From positions 129,758-182,665 of the forward strand of contig NZ_SOFY01000014.1 of the NCBI RefSeq assembly GCF_004402595.1: a DNA stretch of 52,908 nt, read 5' to 3'. This DNA comes from Cryobacterium shii (GTDB lineage: Bacteria; Actinomycetota; Actinomycetes; Actinomycetales; Microbacteriaceae). Below the pieces are notes generated by a model. That model did not search any database and was not told the origin of the DNA. It worked only from the letters and a program-made list of their open reading frames with translations. Position numbers and translations under genes: made by a program. This document shows, one piece after another, positions 17,967 to 25,293 of the stretch (position 1 is its first letter; each line of letters begins with the position of its first letter).

Positions 17967-17971
17967 TCGGC

Positions 17972-19174
17972 ATGACATTTGAGTCGCCCGAGTCCCGCCC
18001 AGCCGCTGCCGCCCCGGGTGTGCAACCGGCGGCCCAGCCCGTTCAGCCCGTGTGGTCCGCCCCGGTGCGCCGCACGAGTGGGGGCCTGATCGCCCTGACC
18101 AGCGTCGGCCTGGTCGTGGGCGGCACGGCGGTGCTGCTGGTGCTGGTGTACCTGGCCACGTTCCTCGGCCCCGGAGCGCTGCTGATCTGCCTGATCCTCG
18201 CCCTCATCCCGTTGACGGCGATCCTGCTGGCCGTGCGCTGGATCGACCGCTGGGAGCCGGAGCCCCGCCCGACGCTCTGGTTCGCCCTGCTCTGGGGCGC
18301 GGGCGTCTCGGTGGCGTCGGCCCTGATCTTCGACCTCGGCGTGCAGATCGCCCTGAACCTCTCCGGCGCGTCCCGGTCAGCCTCCGGGTCCGGCGCCGAT
18401 TTCACCGCCGCCGTCATCCAGGCGCCCATCGTGGAGGAGACCGCGAAGGGATTTGGCATCCTGCTGATCTTCTGGGTGCTCCGCCGCCGGTTCGACGGAC
18501 CCGTCGACGGCATCGTCTTCGCGGCGACGGTCGCCGCGGGGTTCGCGTTCTCCGAGAACATCCAGTACTTCGGTCTGGCGATGATGGACGGCGGCGCCGC
18601 CAACCTGGGCTTCACCTTCCTGGTGCGGGGTGTGCTGTCCCCGTTCGCGCACGTCATGTTCACCGCCTGCACGGGGATTGCGATCGGACTGGCGGCCCGG
18701 CGCCGCGGTGCGGCGGCGGCCGGCACGATCCTGCTCGGCCTGCTGGGCGCCATCCTGCTGCACATGCTCTGGAACGGCGCCTTCTACCTGGTGGACAGCG
18801 CCTCCTTGGTGACCTACTACCTGCTCGTGCAGGTGCCGCTGTTCCTGGCCGCCGTCGTGGTCGTGATCCTGCTCCGCCGGCAGGAGAAGCGCATCACCGA
18901 ACGTCGACTCAGCGAGTACGCGGCGGTGGGCTGGTTCAGCGCCGCCGAGGTCTCGATGCTCGCCACCCCCGAAGGGCGGCGGCAGGCCAGGACCTGGGCT
19001 TCTCGCCAGCCCCGCGCCCGCAAGCGGGCGATGCAGAGCTTCATCCGGGATGCCACCCGGCTGGCATTCGCCCGGCAACGGATGCTGAACGGCACGGCGG
19101 GTCACGTGGACCGCGCCGACGAGGCGGAACTGCTGGGCCTCATCCAGGCGGACCGCGCCGGAGTGATCGCCTGA
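17972..19174 (+). CDS. prsW: PrsW-family intramembrane metalloprotease
   Basis: 400-aa polytopic membrane protein. Hydrophobic segments begin at about 38. Family motifs are EETAK (155-159), FSENIQY (193-199), PFAHVMFT and LLHMLWNG, which supply the Glu/His metal ligands. PrsW in Bacillus cleaves an anti-sigma factor; the target here is unknown. The N-terminus is a Pro/Ala-rich cytosolic tail, and the C-terminus (after about 320) is a long charged cytosolic extension with repeated Arg/Gln. It starts five bases after the GlcD-like stop, with TATCCT seven bases before the ATG. Confidence 0.87.
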   Translation: MTFESPESRPAAAAPGVQPAAQPVQPVWSAPVRRTSGGLIALTSVGLVVGGTAVLLVLVYLATFLGPGALLICLILALIPLTAILLAVRWIDRWEPEPRPTLWFALLWGAGVSVASALIFDLGVQIALNLSGASRSASGSGADFTAAVIQAPIVEETAKGFGILLIFWVLRRRFDGPVDGIVFAATVAAGFAFSENIQYFGLAMMDGGAANLGFTFLVRGVLSPFAHVMFTACTGIAIGLAARRRGAAAAGTILLGLLGAILLHMLWNGAFYLVDSASLVTYYLLVQVPLFLAAVVVVILLRRQEKRITERRLSEYAAVGWFSAAEVSMLATPEGRRQARTWASRQPRARKRAMQSFIRDATRLAFARQRMLNGTAGHVDRADEAELLGLIQADRAGVIA

Positions 19175-19222
19175 GCGTCGCACCTGAGCGCGGGGAAGTG
19201 AACGGCGTCGGCTGCAGACATG

Positions 19223-19276
19223 AACTCGCCGCCCGGTGGTGTGGCGATGCCGACGACTCTCCCGGAGCGGCGAGTT
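19223..19276. repeat. 10-bp inverted repeat with AACTC/GAGTT ends
   Basis: AACTCGCCGC at 19223-19232 and its exact complement at 19267-19276, 34 bp apart, in the intergenic region after prsW. Its AACTC...GAGTT ends recall the palindromes at 21810 and 47942. Confidence 0.6.
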
Positions 19277-19296
19277 ACTGATTCCATGGTGCGCCT

Positions 19297-19326
19297 CCCC
19301 GTTGCGTTCGCGCAAGGGGGAATTTT
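19297..19326 (+). terminator. intrinsic terminator with TTCG loop after prsW
   Basis: Stem 19297-19306 / 19311-19320 (one mismatch) closed by a TTCG tetraloop and followed by AATTTT. It separates prsW from the FKBP gene. Confidence 0.75.
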
Positions 19327-19365
19327 CACGGTGCGTCGGACGGGTGAATCCGGTTGGATGGGAAC

Positions 19366-19737
19366 ATGACTGATCTCAATTCAAAGCCCGAACTCGACGC
19401 ACCCGAGGGCCCCGCGCCCACCGAACTGACCATTACCGACATCGTGGTCGGCGAGGGTGCCGAGGCAACCCCCGGCGCCACCGTCGACGTGCACTACCTG
19501 GGCGTCGAATACGACACCGGAGACGAATTCGACTCGTCCTGGAACCGCGGCCAGTCGATCAACTTCCCACTCCGGTCGCTGATCGCGGGCTGGCAGCAGG
19601 GCATCCCCGGAATGAAGGTGGGCGGACGCCGCGAGCTGGTCGTCCCGCCGCACCTGGCCTACGGTCCCGCCGGCGGAGGCCACCGTCTCTCCGGCCAGAC
19701 GCTGATCTTCGTGATCGACCTGCTCGGCGTCAGCTAG
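19366..19737 (+). CDS. FKBP-type peptidyl-prolyl cis-trans isomerase
   Basis: 123-aa single-domain FKBP. VDVHYLGVEYDTGDEFDSSW, the GWQQGIPGMKVGGRRELVVPP core and AYGPAG...LIFVIDLLGVS cover the full domain (about 18-123). Cytosolic, with no signal peptide. The start is ATG 19366, preceded by GGATGGGA; a TTG four codons upstream is possible but less likely. A 13-bp direct repeat covers its stop codon (19723-19735 and 19740-19752). Confidence 0.9.
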   Translation: MTDLNSKPELDAPEGPAPTELTITDIVVGEGAEATPGATVDVHYLGVEYDTGDEFDSSWNRGQSINFPLRSLIAGWQQGIPGMKVGGRRELVVPPHLAYGPAGGGHRLSGQTLIFVIDLLGVS

Positions 19738-19808
19738 AACTCGGCGTCAGCTGCAACTCACCGCCGCCCGGAGGGCACGTGCGGGTCACAACCAGTCGCG
19801 ACCGGTCG

Positions 19809-20090
19809 CTACGAGTCGTGTTCGACCCGCACGTGCTTGATCCGGGAGCTGTGCCCACGGATGATGGTGACCGCGCTCCGGGAAACGCCGAAGTGCTTGG
19901 CGAGCAGCTTGACCAGGGCCTCGTTGGCGGCACCCTCGGCGGCGCGCTGCTGCAGATAGACCGTAAGGGCGGCATCCGTGGGGAGTTTCGTCGCAGTGTC
20001 CGGCGCATCCTCGGGGTCGTCGACCGTGACCAGAGGCCCCTTGCGGCTGCCGGGCTTCACATGCACCGTCAGATTCACGGTTCGCGTCAC
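19809..20090 (-). CDS. DUF167-family protein (YggU-like)
   Basis: 93-aa cytosolic protein of the DUF167 family. VHVKPGSRKGPLV at the start, then LTVYLQQRAAEGAANEALVKLLAKHFGVSRS and IIRGHSSRIKHVRVE are the family pattern. The function of the family is unknown. The start is GTG 20090 with a strong GGAGGA five bases upstream. Convergent with the FKBP gene. Confidence 0.87.
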   Translation of the reverse strand: MTRTVNLTVHVKPGSRKGPLVTVDDPEDAPDTATKLPTDAALTVYLQQRAAEGAANEALVKLLAKHFGVSRSAVTIIRGHSSRIKHVRVEHDS

Positions 20091-20146
20091 ACCGGTCCTC
20101 CTGGAATATAGTTCTCATCACAACGCTAGCGGGCGGAGTTGCCGCC

Positions 20147-20560
20147 ATGATCTCAATCGACTGTGCACGCGCACTGGCCGTGGCCGGTCTGCGCTGGCGC
20201 CCCGTCTCCGGGGACGCCTTCCGGATCGAACGTGCCGGTTTCGAGAGCGACGTGTTCACGGTCAATGACATGACCATCGAGCCGCACGAATTCGACACCG
20301 GCACGATCCTCGGGTTCAACGGCACGACCGAGTGGGCTCTGGACTCCCTCGCCCTCGAGGACGCCCTCTGGCTCCCGCGCGAGGACCAGTTGCGGGCGCT
20401 GCTGCGCAACACCTTCCGCTCCCTGCACCGGCTGGAGGAATCGAGCCACCGGGTGCTGGTCGAGATCCACGGCGCGACGGAATCGTTCGACGCCGACGAA
20501 GCCGCGGATGCCTACGGCCTCGCACTGCTCCGCCTCATCGGTCTGTCCGCGGATGCCTGA
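20147..20560 (+). CDS. conserved hypothetical protein
   Basis: 137 aa, soluble, no signal peptide. The sequence is acidic with a central EFDTGTILGFNGTTEWALDSLALEDALWLPREDQLRALL block and a C-terminal DADEAADAYGLALLRL helix. I do not recognise a named domain. ATG 20147 has GCGGAG upstream. It is divergent from the DUF167 gene and lies next to the ParA-like ATPase (convergent); no functional link can be shown. Confidence 0.7.
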   Translation: MISIDCARALAVAGLRWRPVSGDAFRIERAGFESDVFTVNDMTIEPHEFDTGTILGFNGTTEWALDSLALEDALWLPREDQLRALLRNTFRSLHRLEESSHRVLVEIHGATESFDADEAADAYGLALLRLIGLSADA

Positions 20561-20640
20561 GGCGCCCGCCGAGCCTTCCCTGCCTACCGGGCTTCCCGGC
20601 CTACCGGGCCTTCCCGGCCCGACGCGCAGCCCTCGCCGCC

Positions 20641-21666
20641 TCAGAGTCCCTCGGCGATCACAGCCGTCGCGTCCAGCCAGGCCCGGCGGGTGCGCGGGTC
20701 GAGTGCGTCGATGTTCAGCGGTCCACCGCCGATCAGCGCGGGGTCAAACGGCACGTCCAGGACGGCCCGGGTGAGCTTGCCGAAGTGATCGTGCAGCCGC
20801 CGGTACAGGGCGTCGTCGACGGTCCCGTCCGGTGACGCCAGGATCGTGACGGCCTGCGCCACCTTCTCGCCGTGGCCTTTCTGGCGCAGACCCTCCAGCA
20901 GCGCGGCCGCACCGTAGCCGGTGTCTTCGCGGATCGTCGACACGACGACGAGCTGGTCGGCTTTCTCGACGGCTGCCTCCCAATTGGATGCCCGCATGTT
21001 GTTGCCCGTGTCGATCACCAGCACGCGGTAGAACCGGCTGAGGATGGCGTAGAGCCGGCCGAACGCCTCGCCGTCGATGTTCCGGGCGCCGGCCGGGTCC
21101 AGGTCGGAGGCCAGCGCGTCGAATTGGGCGTCCCCCTGGGCGTGCACATAGTTGTCCAGGTCGCCCAGGCGGATGGTGCGTCCGTCGTCAAATCGGTCCA
21201 GCTCGCGCAGGAGGGTCAGGGCGGTGTTCGTGTGCCCGGCGGTGCGCACCCTCACCCCGAGGTTTCCCATCGACTCGTTGTTGTCCCACGCCAGCGTGTA
21301 CCCGCCGCGGTACATGCCCAGCGTCGCCGCGATGAGCAGGGTCGCGGTCGTCTTGTTCGCTCCGCCCTTGGGATTGAGCACCACGATCGTTTTCGGCTCC
21401 GTGAAGTTGCGTTGGACGGAGGCGATCGTCTCTCGGTGCGCCCGCTCGACGCGGCCCGGGCCGAGAGCGATGAGGCCACCGGTGAGCCGGCTGAGCCTCC
21501 CTCGCCAGCCCTGCTGAGCAGGCCCGGCCGTCGTGCGCTGCGGCGGGCTGAGGAACGAGAGGCGAGTGGAGGCATCCGGCCCCTCGTTCTCCCCGGTCCC
21601 GCCGGCTGCATCGCCTTCGTGAACGGGGGCTCCGGCACCGGGAAGCGCGGGGACATTCTGGGTCAT
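20641..21666 (-). CDS. ParA/MinD-like ATPase (orphan)
   Basis: 341 aa. A disordered Pro/Ala-rich N-terminus (1-50) leads to a RLTGGLIALGPG segment and a deviant Walker A motif PKGGANKTT (about 98-106) with the signature lysine, a Walker B-like VLVIDTGNN and an LVVVSTIREDTG strand. This is the SIMIBI ATPase fold of ParA/MinD. No ParB, parS-like repeats or partner gene is adjacent, which argues against a normal partition pair. The GG(L/R)xxLGP lead-in resembles ATPases found near type VII secretion or conjugation genes, but none are in the window. It starts at ATG 21666. Confidence 0.75.
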   Translation of the reverse strand: MTQNVPALPGAGAPVHEGDAAGGTGENEGPDASTRLSFLSPPQRTTAGPAQQGWRGRLSRLTGGLIALGPGRVERAHRETIASVQRNFTEPKTIVVLNPKGGANKTTATLLIAATLGMYRGGYTLAWDNNESMGNLGVRVRTAGHTNTALTLLRELDRFDDGRTIRLGDLDNYVHAQGDAQFDALASDLDPAGARNIDGEAFGRLYAILSRFYRVLVIDTGNNMRASNWEAAVEKADQLVVVSTIREDTGYGAAALLEGLRQKGHGEKVAQAVTILASPDGTVDDALYRRLHDHFGKLTRAVLDVPFDPALIGGGPLNIDALDPRTRRAWLDATAVIAEGL

Positions 21667-21809
21667 GATCGGTTTCTTTCCGTCGCTGCTGGCTGGCGTT
21701 GCTCGGACTCAGTCGTCGACAACGGCTGATTCCGGACCGGGGAAGATCCGCAACTTCCTTAACCGTATGAGGTTCTTCGCGGTGAGCCAAAGCCACCTGC
21801 CGCCGCCGG

Positions 21810-21902
21810 GGCTAACTCAGGAGATTCTCCCGCTGGCGCCCACTCATCCGCACTGGTCTGCGGCGCCGGACGAGCGACCGGCCCGAATCTCCTGAATTAG
21901 CC
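21810..21902. repeat. 18-bp inverted repeat, one mismatch
   Basis: Arms 21810-21827 and 21885-21902 pair over 18 positions with one mismatch, around a 57-bp GC-rich centre that itself has a GGCGCC repeat. The outer ends read GGCTAACTC and (G)AATTAGCC. No target-site duplication is visible at the flanks. Confidence 0.8.
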
Positions 21903-22045
21903 ACCCGAGGGTGGGGAAGGGGATTCCGGGCGGCCGGTCGCCGGGCCGCGTTCCGGCATACTTCGCCGGGACTGAGCGTCCTCGGCGGCGCGGACGCAGT
22001 AGATGGGAAGCGCGCGGTGTCCTCCACAATCCGGGTTTGATCAGG

Positions 22046-22054
22046 TTATCCACA
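22046..22054 (+). promoter_or_regulatory. DnaA-box consensus sequence
   Basis: Perfect TTATCCACA nonamer. A single box with no AT-rich region or dnaA/dnaN neighbours, so it is not an origin by itself. Similar sequences can occur ahead of DUF222 genes in actinobacteria (recollection, unverified). Confidence 0.4.
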
Positions 22055-22105
22055 GTGTCCACGGGTGCCGGGGCCGTGTCGGTGGGTGCGCGTAGCGTGT
22101 TCCTC

Positions 22106-22533
22106 ATGAAGCCGTCATTCATCGCAGAGCGAGAGGCCATGGGCCTCCATTTCGATGCCATCGCCGAGGCCGAACGCGACATCGCCGCGGCCTTCGCCCG
22201 GCGGGCGGAACGGGTCGAGGCGGCCCGACGGTTCGGGCAGGCCGTCGCCCACAACGCCGCCCGGGTCCCAAGCGCCCGCTGGGACGCACGTGAGGTGGCC
22301 GAGCGGGAGTTCTCGAGCGAGCTGGCCTGCACGATCCGGGTGCCGCAGCGGTCGGCGGAAAACCTGGTCGCGGAGAGCCGGGCCCTGGCCGTTGAGCTGC
22401 TCGCGACCCGGGCGGCGCTGGCTGCGGGGGAGATCAGCTATGGCACGTTGCGGTGAAACCCGAGACGACGCCGCCGCCGGAACCCACGACGGTAGCCGAG
22501 CCGGAGCCCGCCCCCGAGCACGCACCGTTCTGA
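22106..22533 (+). pseudogene. DUF222 (13E12-type HNH endonuclease) remnant with internal deletion
   Basis: From ATG 22106 a 116-aa frame matches the start of DUF222 proteins (AREVAEREFSSELACTIRV, then AENLVAESRALAVELLATRAALAAGEISYGTLR) and stops at TGA 22456. Full-length members are usually 400-500 aa with a C-terminal HNH domain, which is missing. Overlapping this stop in another frame, 22453-22533 reads KPETTPPPEP...EPAPEHAPF and a TGA, the kind of Pro/Glu-rich tail that ends these proteins. The simplest reading is loss of the middle of the gene with a frame change. TAGCGT seven bases before the ATG suggests an originally leaderless promoter. Confidence 0.7.
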
Positions 22534-22560
22534 CGGTCGAGGCCGCCCGGGAGGAGCCGG

Positions 22561-23409
22561 TCAGGCCAGCCAGGCTGCCGTCATGCCCTGCACGACGGAA
22601 CCATCGAGGTCGGCGAGCTTGGCAGCCACGAACTGGCGTGCGCCTTCGGACGTCTGCACGCGGAACGCGGGGCGGTCGCCGTCCAGCAGGCCTGCGAGAA
22701 CCGCACCGGCGCTGTGAGCGGACTGGGCAGCACTGAAGGAGAACGCCGCGCGGGCCAGGTAGGGGGCCAGGGTGTCGGCGTAGGGGTCGTCAACCGGGCC
22801 GGACGAGGCGAGCTCTCCACCCACGTTGGCGATGAACGACGACGCCACGGCACCGGGCTCGACGACCGTCACGGAGACCCCGGCCGTGGCAGCCACGGGG
22901 GCGAGGCTCTCCATGAAAGCCTTCGACCGCGAACTTGGCGGCGCAGTAGGCCTCGTTGAAGGGCTGGCCGACGACCCCGCCGACGCTCGACACCGAAATC
23001 AGGCGCCTGCGGGTTTTACGCAGGTGGGGGAGGGCAGCGCGGGTCACGGCGACGACCCCGAAGAAGTTCGCTTCCATCACGGCTCGCACATCGTCGACGG
23101 TCTCGTTCTCGATGGTGCCGACCCGGCCGGAGCCGGCGTTGTTGATGAGCGCGTCGAGCCGGCCGTAGCGTTCCGTCAGGTCGGTCACGACCTGCGTCGC
23201 CGAGTCGGGCTCGGTGACGTCCAGACGACGGATGTCGAGGCTCACCCCGCGGTGGCCGCGGCGTCGCGCAGGGCGCGCGCTCCCTCGAGGTTGCGCATCG
23301 TGGCCACGACCGTGTGTCCGGCGCGGGCCGCCGCCACGGCTGCATGCAGGCCGATCCCGGAGGATGTACCGGTGATCAGCACAACGCCGGGAACCGCTTG
23401 CGTGTTCAT
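22561..23409 (-). pseudogene. SDR oxidoreductase broken by two frameshifts
   Basis: Three frame pieces join into one SDR. Piece 1 runs from ATG 23409 (VPGVVLITGTSSGIGLHAAV) to a TGA at 23244-23242. Piece 2 continues SLDIRRLDVTEPDS, LINNAGSG and AYCAAKFAVEGF. Piece 3 runs from 22914 (MESLAPVAATAGVSVTVVEPG) to 22561. The first break fits loss of one G in a G4 run (23245-23248 on the plus strand as C4); the second fits gain of one T in a T3 run (22916-22918). An intact gene would encode about 282 aa with TGTSSGIG, NNAG and YCAAK catalytic residues all present. Both breaks are in short homopolymers, so a sequencing artefact must be considered. Confidence 0.85.
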
Positions 23410-23413
23410 CTGG

Positions 23414-23839
23414 TCAGTACCGGTCGGGTTCCGGGCCGAGATTGAATCGACGACCGCTGACAGTCGTGGGCGTGATCTCCACATAGATGTACTTGAGGGT
23501 GGGGACAAGCGGGCGCAGCGGCAGCTGGTCCGCGGCCTCGATCTCGGCCTGCGTGTCGAGCACGCGCGCCTGGCCGCGCGCCACGACGCTCCAGGCTTCG
23601 TCGCGGCCGATCCCGTCCGTCTCGAAAGCGACCCTGTTGTTCACGGTGAGTTCGAGCAGCTTCGTGCCCTCCGCGGTACGGAAAAGAAGCGTCTTGTCGA
23701 CCGCGATGAAGTTCACCGGGTAGATGTCCGGCTCACCGGCGATGCTCAGCGCGAGTCGCCCGAAACTCGACGAGATCAGGAGATCCCAGCATTCTTCTTC
23801 GGTGAGGTTCCGAACCGGACTCAGGTCGTTGGTTTCCAT
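23414..23839 (-). CDS. pyridoxamine 5'-phosphate oxidase-family (flavin-binding) protein
   Basis: 141-aa PNPOx-like split-barrel protein. The pattern LTEEECWDLLISSSFGRLALS, then DIYPVNFIAVDKTLLFRTAEGTKL and NRVAFETDGIGRDEAWSVVARGQA is typical of small FMN- or F420-binding stress proteins of actinobacteria. Start at ATG 23839; a GTG five codons upstream is an alternative. It lies 4 bp upstream of the broken SDR and was probably co-transcribed with it. The substrate is unknown. Confidence 0.85.
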   Translation of the reverse strand: METNDLSPVRNLTEEECWDLLISSSFGRLALSIAGEPDIYPVNFIAVDKTLLFRTAEGTKLLELTVNNRVAFETDGIGRDEAWSVVARGQARVLDTQAEIEAADQLPLRPLVPTLKYIYVEITPTTVSGRRFNLGPEPDRY

Positions 23840-23905
23840 GCCCAATGGTCCCACGCGGTCGGCTTCTCCGCGAGCTAACGCGCGGGTCGACCAACGGGCG
23901 GGACG

Positions 23906-23942
23906 AAAAACGCGCCGACCACCGGGAACGGCGGTCGGCGCG
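23906..23942 (-). terminator. intrinsic terminator for the surface-protein gene
   Basis: Minus-strand 14-bp stem (23929-23942 with 23911-23924, one mismatch, GGAA-type loop on the plus strand) followed by five Ts (plus-strand A5 at 23906-23910). It lies 30 bp after the stop of the LAATG protein gene. Confidence 0.85.
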
Positions 23943-23972
23943 TAGTCGCTCTTCGTGCAGAGCTGGTGCGTG

Positions 23973-24932
23973 TCAGCCCTGGCGCCCGGGGCGACGGATG
24001 TTGCGTCGGAATACGAACAGCACGACCAGGCCGCCGAGCAGGAGAGCCGAAGCGGTGGAGATCAGGAGCGGTCCGGAGCTGAAGCCGGTGGCGGCCAACT
24101 GCGGAGCGGCCTCGACGAGGGGAGCCACCATCGGAGAGGCGGTCGCTGTCGGGGTCGGGGTCGGGGTGGCCGTCGGCGTGGTTGCTGCGGCCCGCACGAT
24201 CGTGGTCAATTCGGTGTCACAGATGACCGTGCTGCCGCCATTGTTGCCGGATCCGTTGCACTGGGTGACCGTGACCGGAATTTCCGGCACCACGCTGGAC
24301 AGCGGGTCGACGGTACACAGTACGCGCATGGTGGCGCCGCCGCCATTTCCGGAACTGTTGCACTGGTCGACCGTGGCACCGGTTGTGGGGCCGGTCGGGT
24401 CGCAGTCGGTCGTCGGCTCGGTGCCGCCGCCGGTGCCGGATTCGATGCACTGATTCACGGTCGCGGGGGTCGGAGTCGCCGAGCCGGTGATGTTATTCAC
24501 GATGGTCACGGTGCAGAGCACGTTCCCGCCGCCGACGTTGATCGACCCGTTGCACTGCGCGACGTGCAGGACGAGGTTCGTGTAGGGAGCGACCGTGGCC
24601 GGCCCGCAATCGACCTTGGTGTTGGCTTCGTGAACGCATACGACGGTGCTCACCGTGGAACTCGCCACACCGGTAGCCAGGTCCAGGTTGTTCGTCACGG
24701 TGACGTTGCATTCCACGGCTCCGGTGCCGGCGCCGACTCCCGGGACGCCGTTGCACTGGTCGATGGTCGTGCCCGTCGGCGCAGCCGAGGCCGGCGCCAC
24801 CGGAATAGCGGTCAGCGCAAAGCCGGCGAGAACGAGGCCGAGGGCCAGCACTGTGGCTTGGCGCAGGATGGAAGAACATGAATTTTTTACAGCCGGAAGA
24901 ATAACGATGAAAGGCCCCCTAGTTAAGGTCAT
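23973..24932 (-). CDS. secreted Cys-repeat protein with LAATG sortase signal
   Basis: 319 aa. A signal peptide (hydrophobic VLALGLVLAGFAL, cleavage near PASAA) is followed by about five loosely repeated blocks carrying QCNG/QCxxS and a second Cys (QCNGVPG, QCNGSINVGGGNVLC, QCIESGTGGGT, QCNSSGNGGGA, QCNGSGNNGGSTVIC), then a Thr/Pro-rich stalk. It ends with LAATG (about 279-283), a hydrophobic helix and RRNIRR. LAxTG is the motif of class E sortases of high-GC Gram-positives, so the protein should be wall-anchored. The start is uncertain: ATG 24932 has no clear ribosome site, whereas AGGGGG inside the frame is six bases from an ATC codon. Role unknown; perhaps a surface structural or adhesion protein. 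Confidence 0.8.
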   Translation of the reverse strand: MTLTRGPFIVILPAVKNSCSSILRQATVLALGLVLAGFALTAIPVAPASAAPTGTTIDQCNGVPGVGAGTGAVECNVTVTNNLDLATGVASSTVSTVVCVHEANTKVDCGPATVAPYTNLVLHVAQCNGSINVGGGNVLCTVTIVNNITGSATPTPATVNQCIESGTGGGTEPTTDCDPTGPTTGATVDQCNSSGNGGGATMRVLCTVDPLSSVVPEIPVTVTQCNGSGNNGGSTVICDTELTTIVRAAATTPTATPTPTPTATASPMVAPLVEAAPQLAATGFSSGPLLISTASALLLGGLVVLFVFRRNIRRPGRQG

Positions 24933-24996
24933 TCTAACAGGGGACTCTCAGGCAGCCACGTCCAGGAACGGTCCGCGCCATTCGTTCACGCAACGT

Positions 24997-25266
24997 TCAG
25001 CGTGGTTCGATCACCCCTCTGACCCGGTCAATAAGGTCTTGCCAGGGGCCGCAGACCTGCTGCTCCCCGAGCACCACCTCATGGGGTGCACAGCGGATGC
25101 GATAGATATACCGGTCCGGCTGCGGCGCCTCCGTGGCCACGTCGTTCCATGGCAGAGTGTCGAGGAGCGCCATCCATGCTGACGCATCGGGCTGCTCGTC
25201 GACCTGAACCTCCCAGGTCCGCCGGATCCCGGCGATACCACCGCTGCGCGAGACGACCACCTTCAC
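24997..25266 (-). CDS. emfourin-like inhibitor of protealysin-type protease
   Basis: 89-aa small protein, no signal peptide. The MKVVVSRSGGIAGIRRTWEV start, DxxPDASAWMALLDTLPW, PQPDRYIYRIRC and VCGPWQDLIDRV pattern fit the emfourin family, first described as the inhibitor of the Serratia protease protealysin and usually encoded next to it. It lies 27 bp downstream of such a protease on the same strand. The start is GTG 25266 with AAGGTGG upstream. Expected to bind and block the protease in the cell. The ATG just upstream opens only a 6-codon frame. Confidence 0.85.
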   Translation of the reverse strand: MKVVVSRSGGIAGIRRTWEVQVDEQPDASAWMALLDTLPWNDVATEAPQPDRYIYRIRCAPHEVVLGEQQVCGPWQDLIDRVRGVIEPR

Positions 25267-25293
25267 AAGACGTCCACCTTCATGGGGGAGATG

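Larger units (their letters stand above)
21667..22105. other. intergenic stretch with palindrome and DnaA-box sequence
   Basis: 439 bp without a believable gene. It contains the 18-bp imperfect inverted repeat at 21810-21902 and a perfect DnaA-box consensus TTATCCACA at 22046-22054. It separates the ParA-like gene from a DUF222 remnant. Confidence 0.6.

Noticed and set aside
22046..22054. Replication origin
   Set aside because: Only one DnaA box, no AT-rich unwinding region and no dnaA/dnaN/gyrB neighbours.
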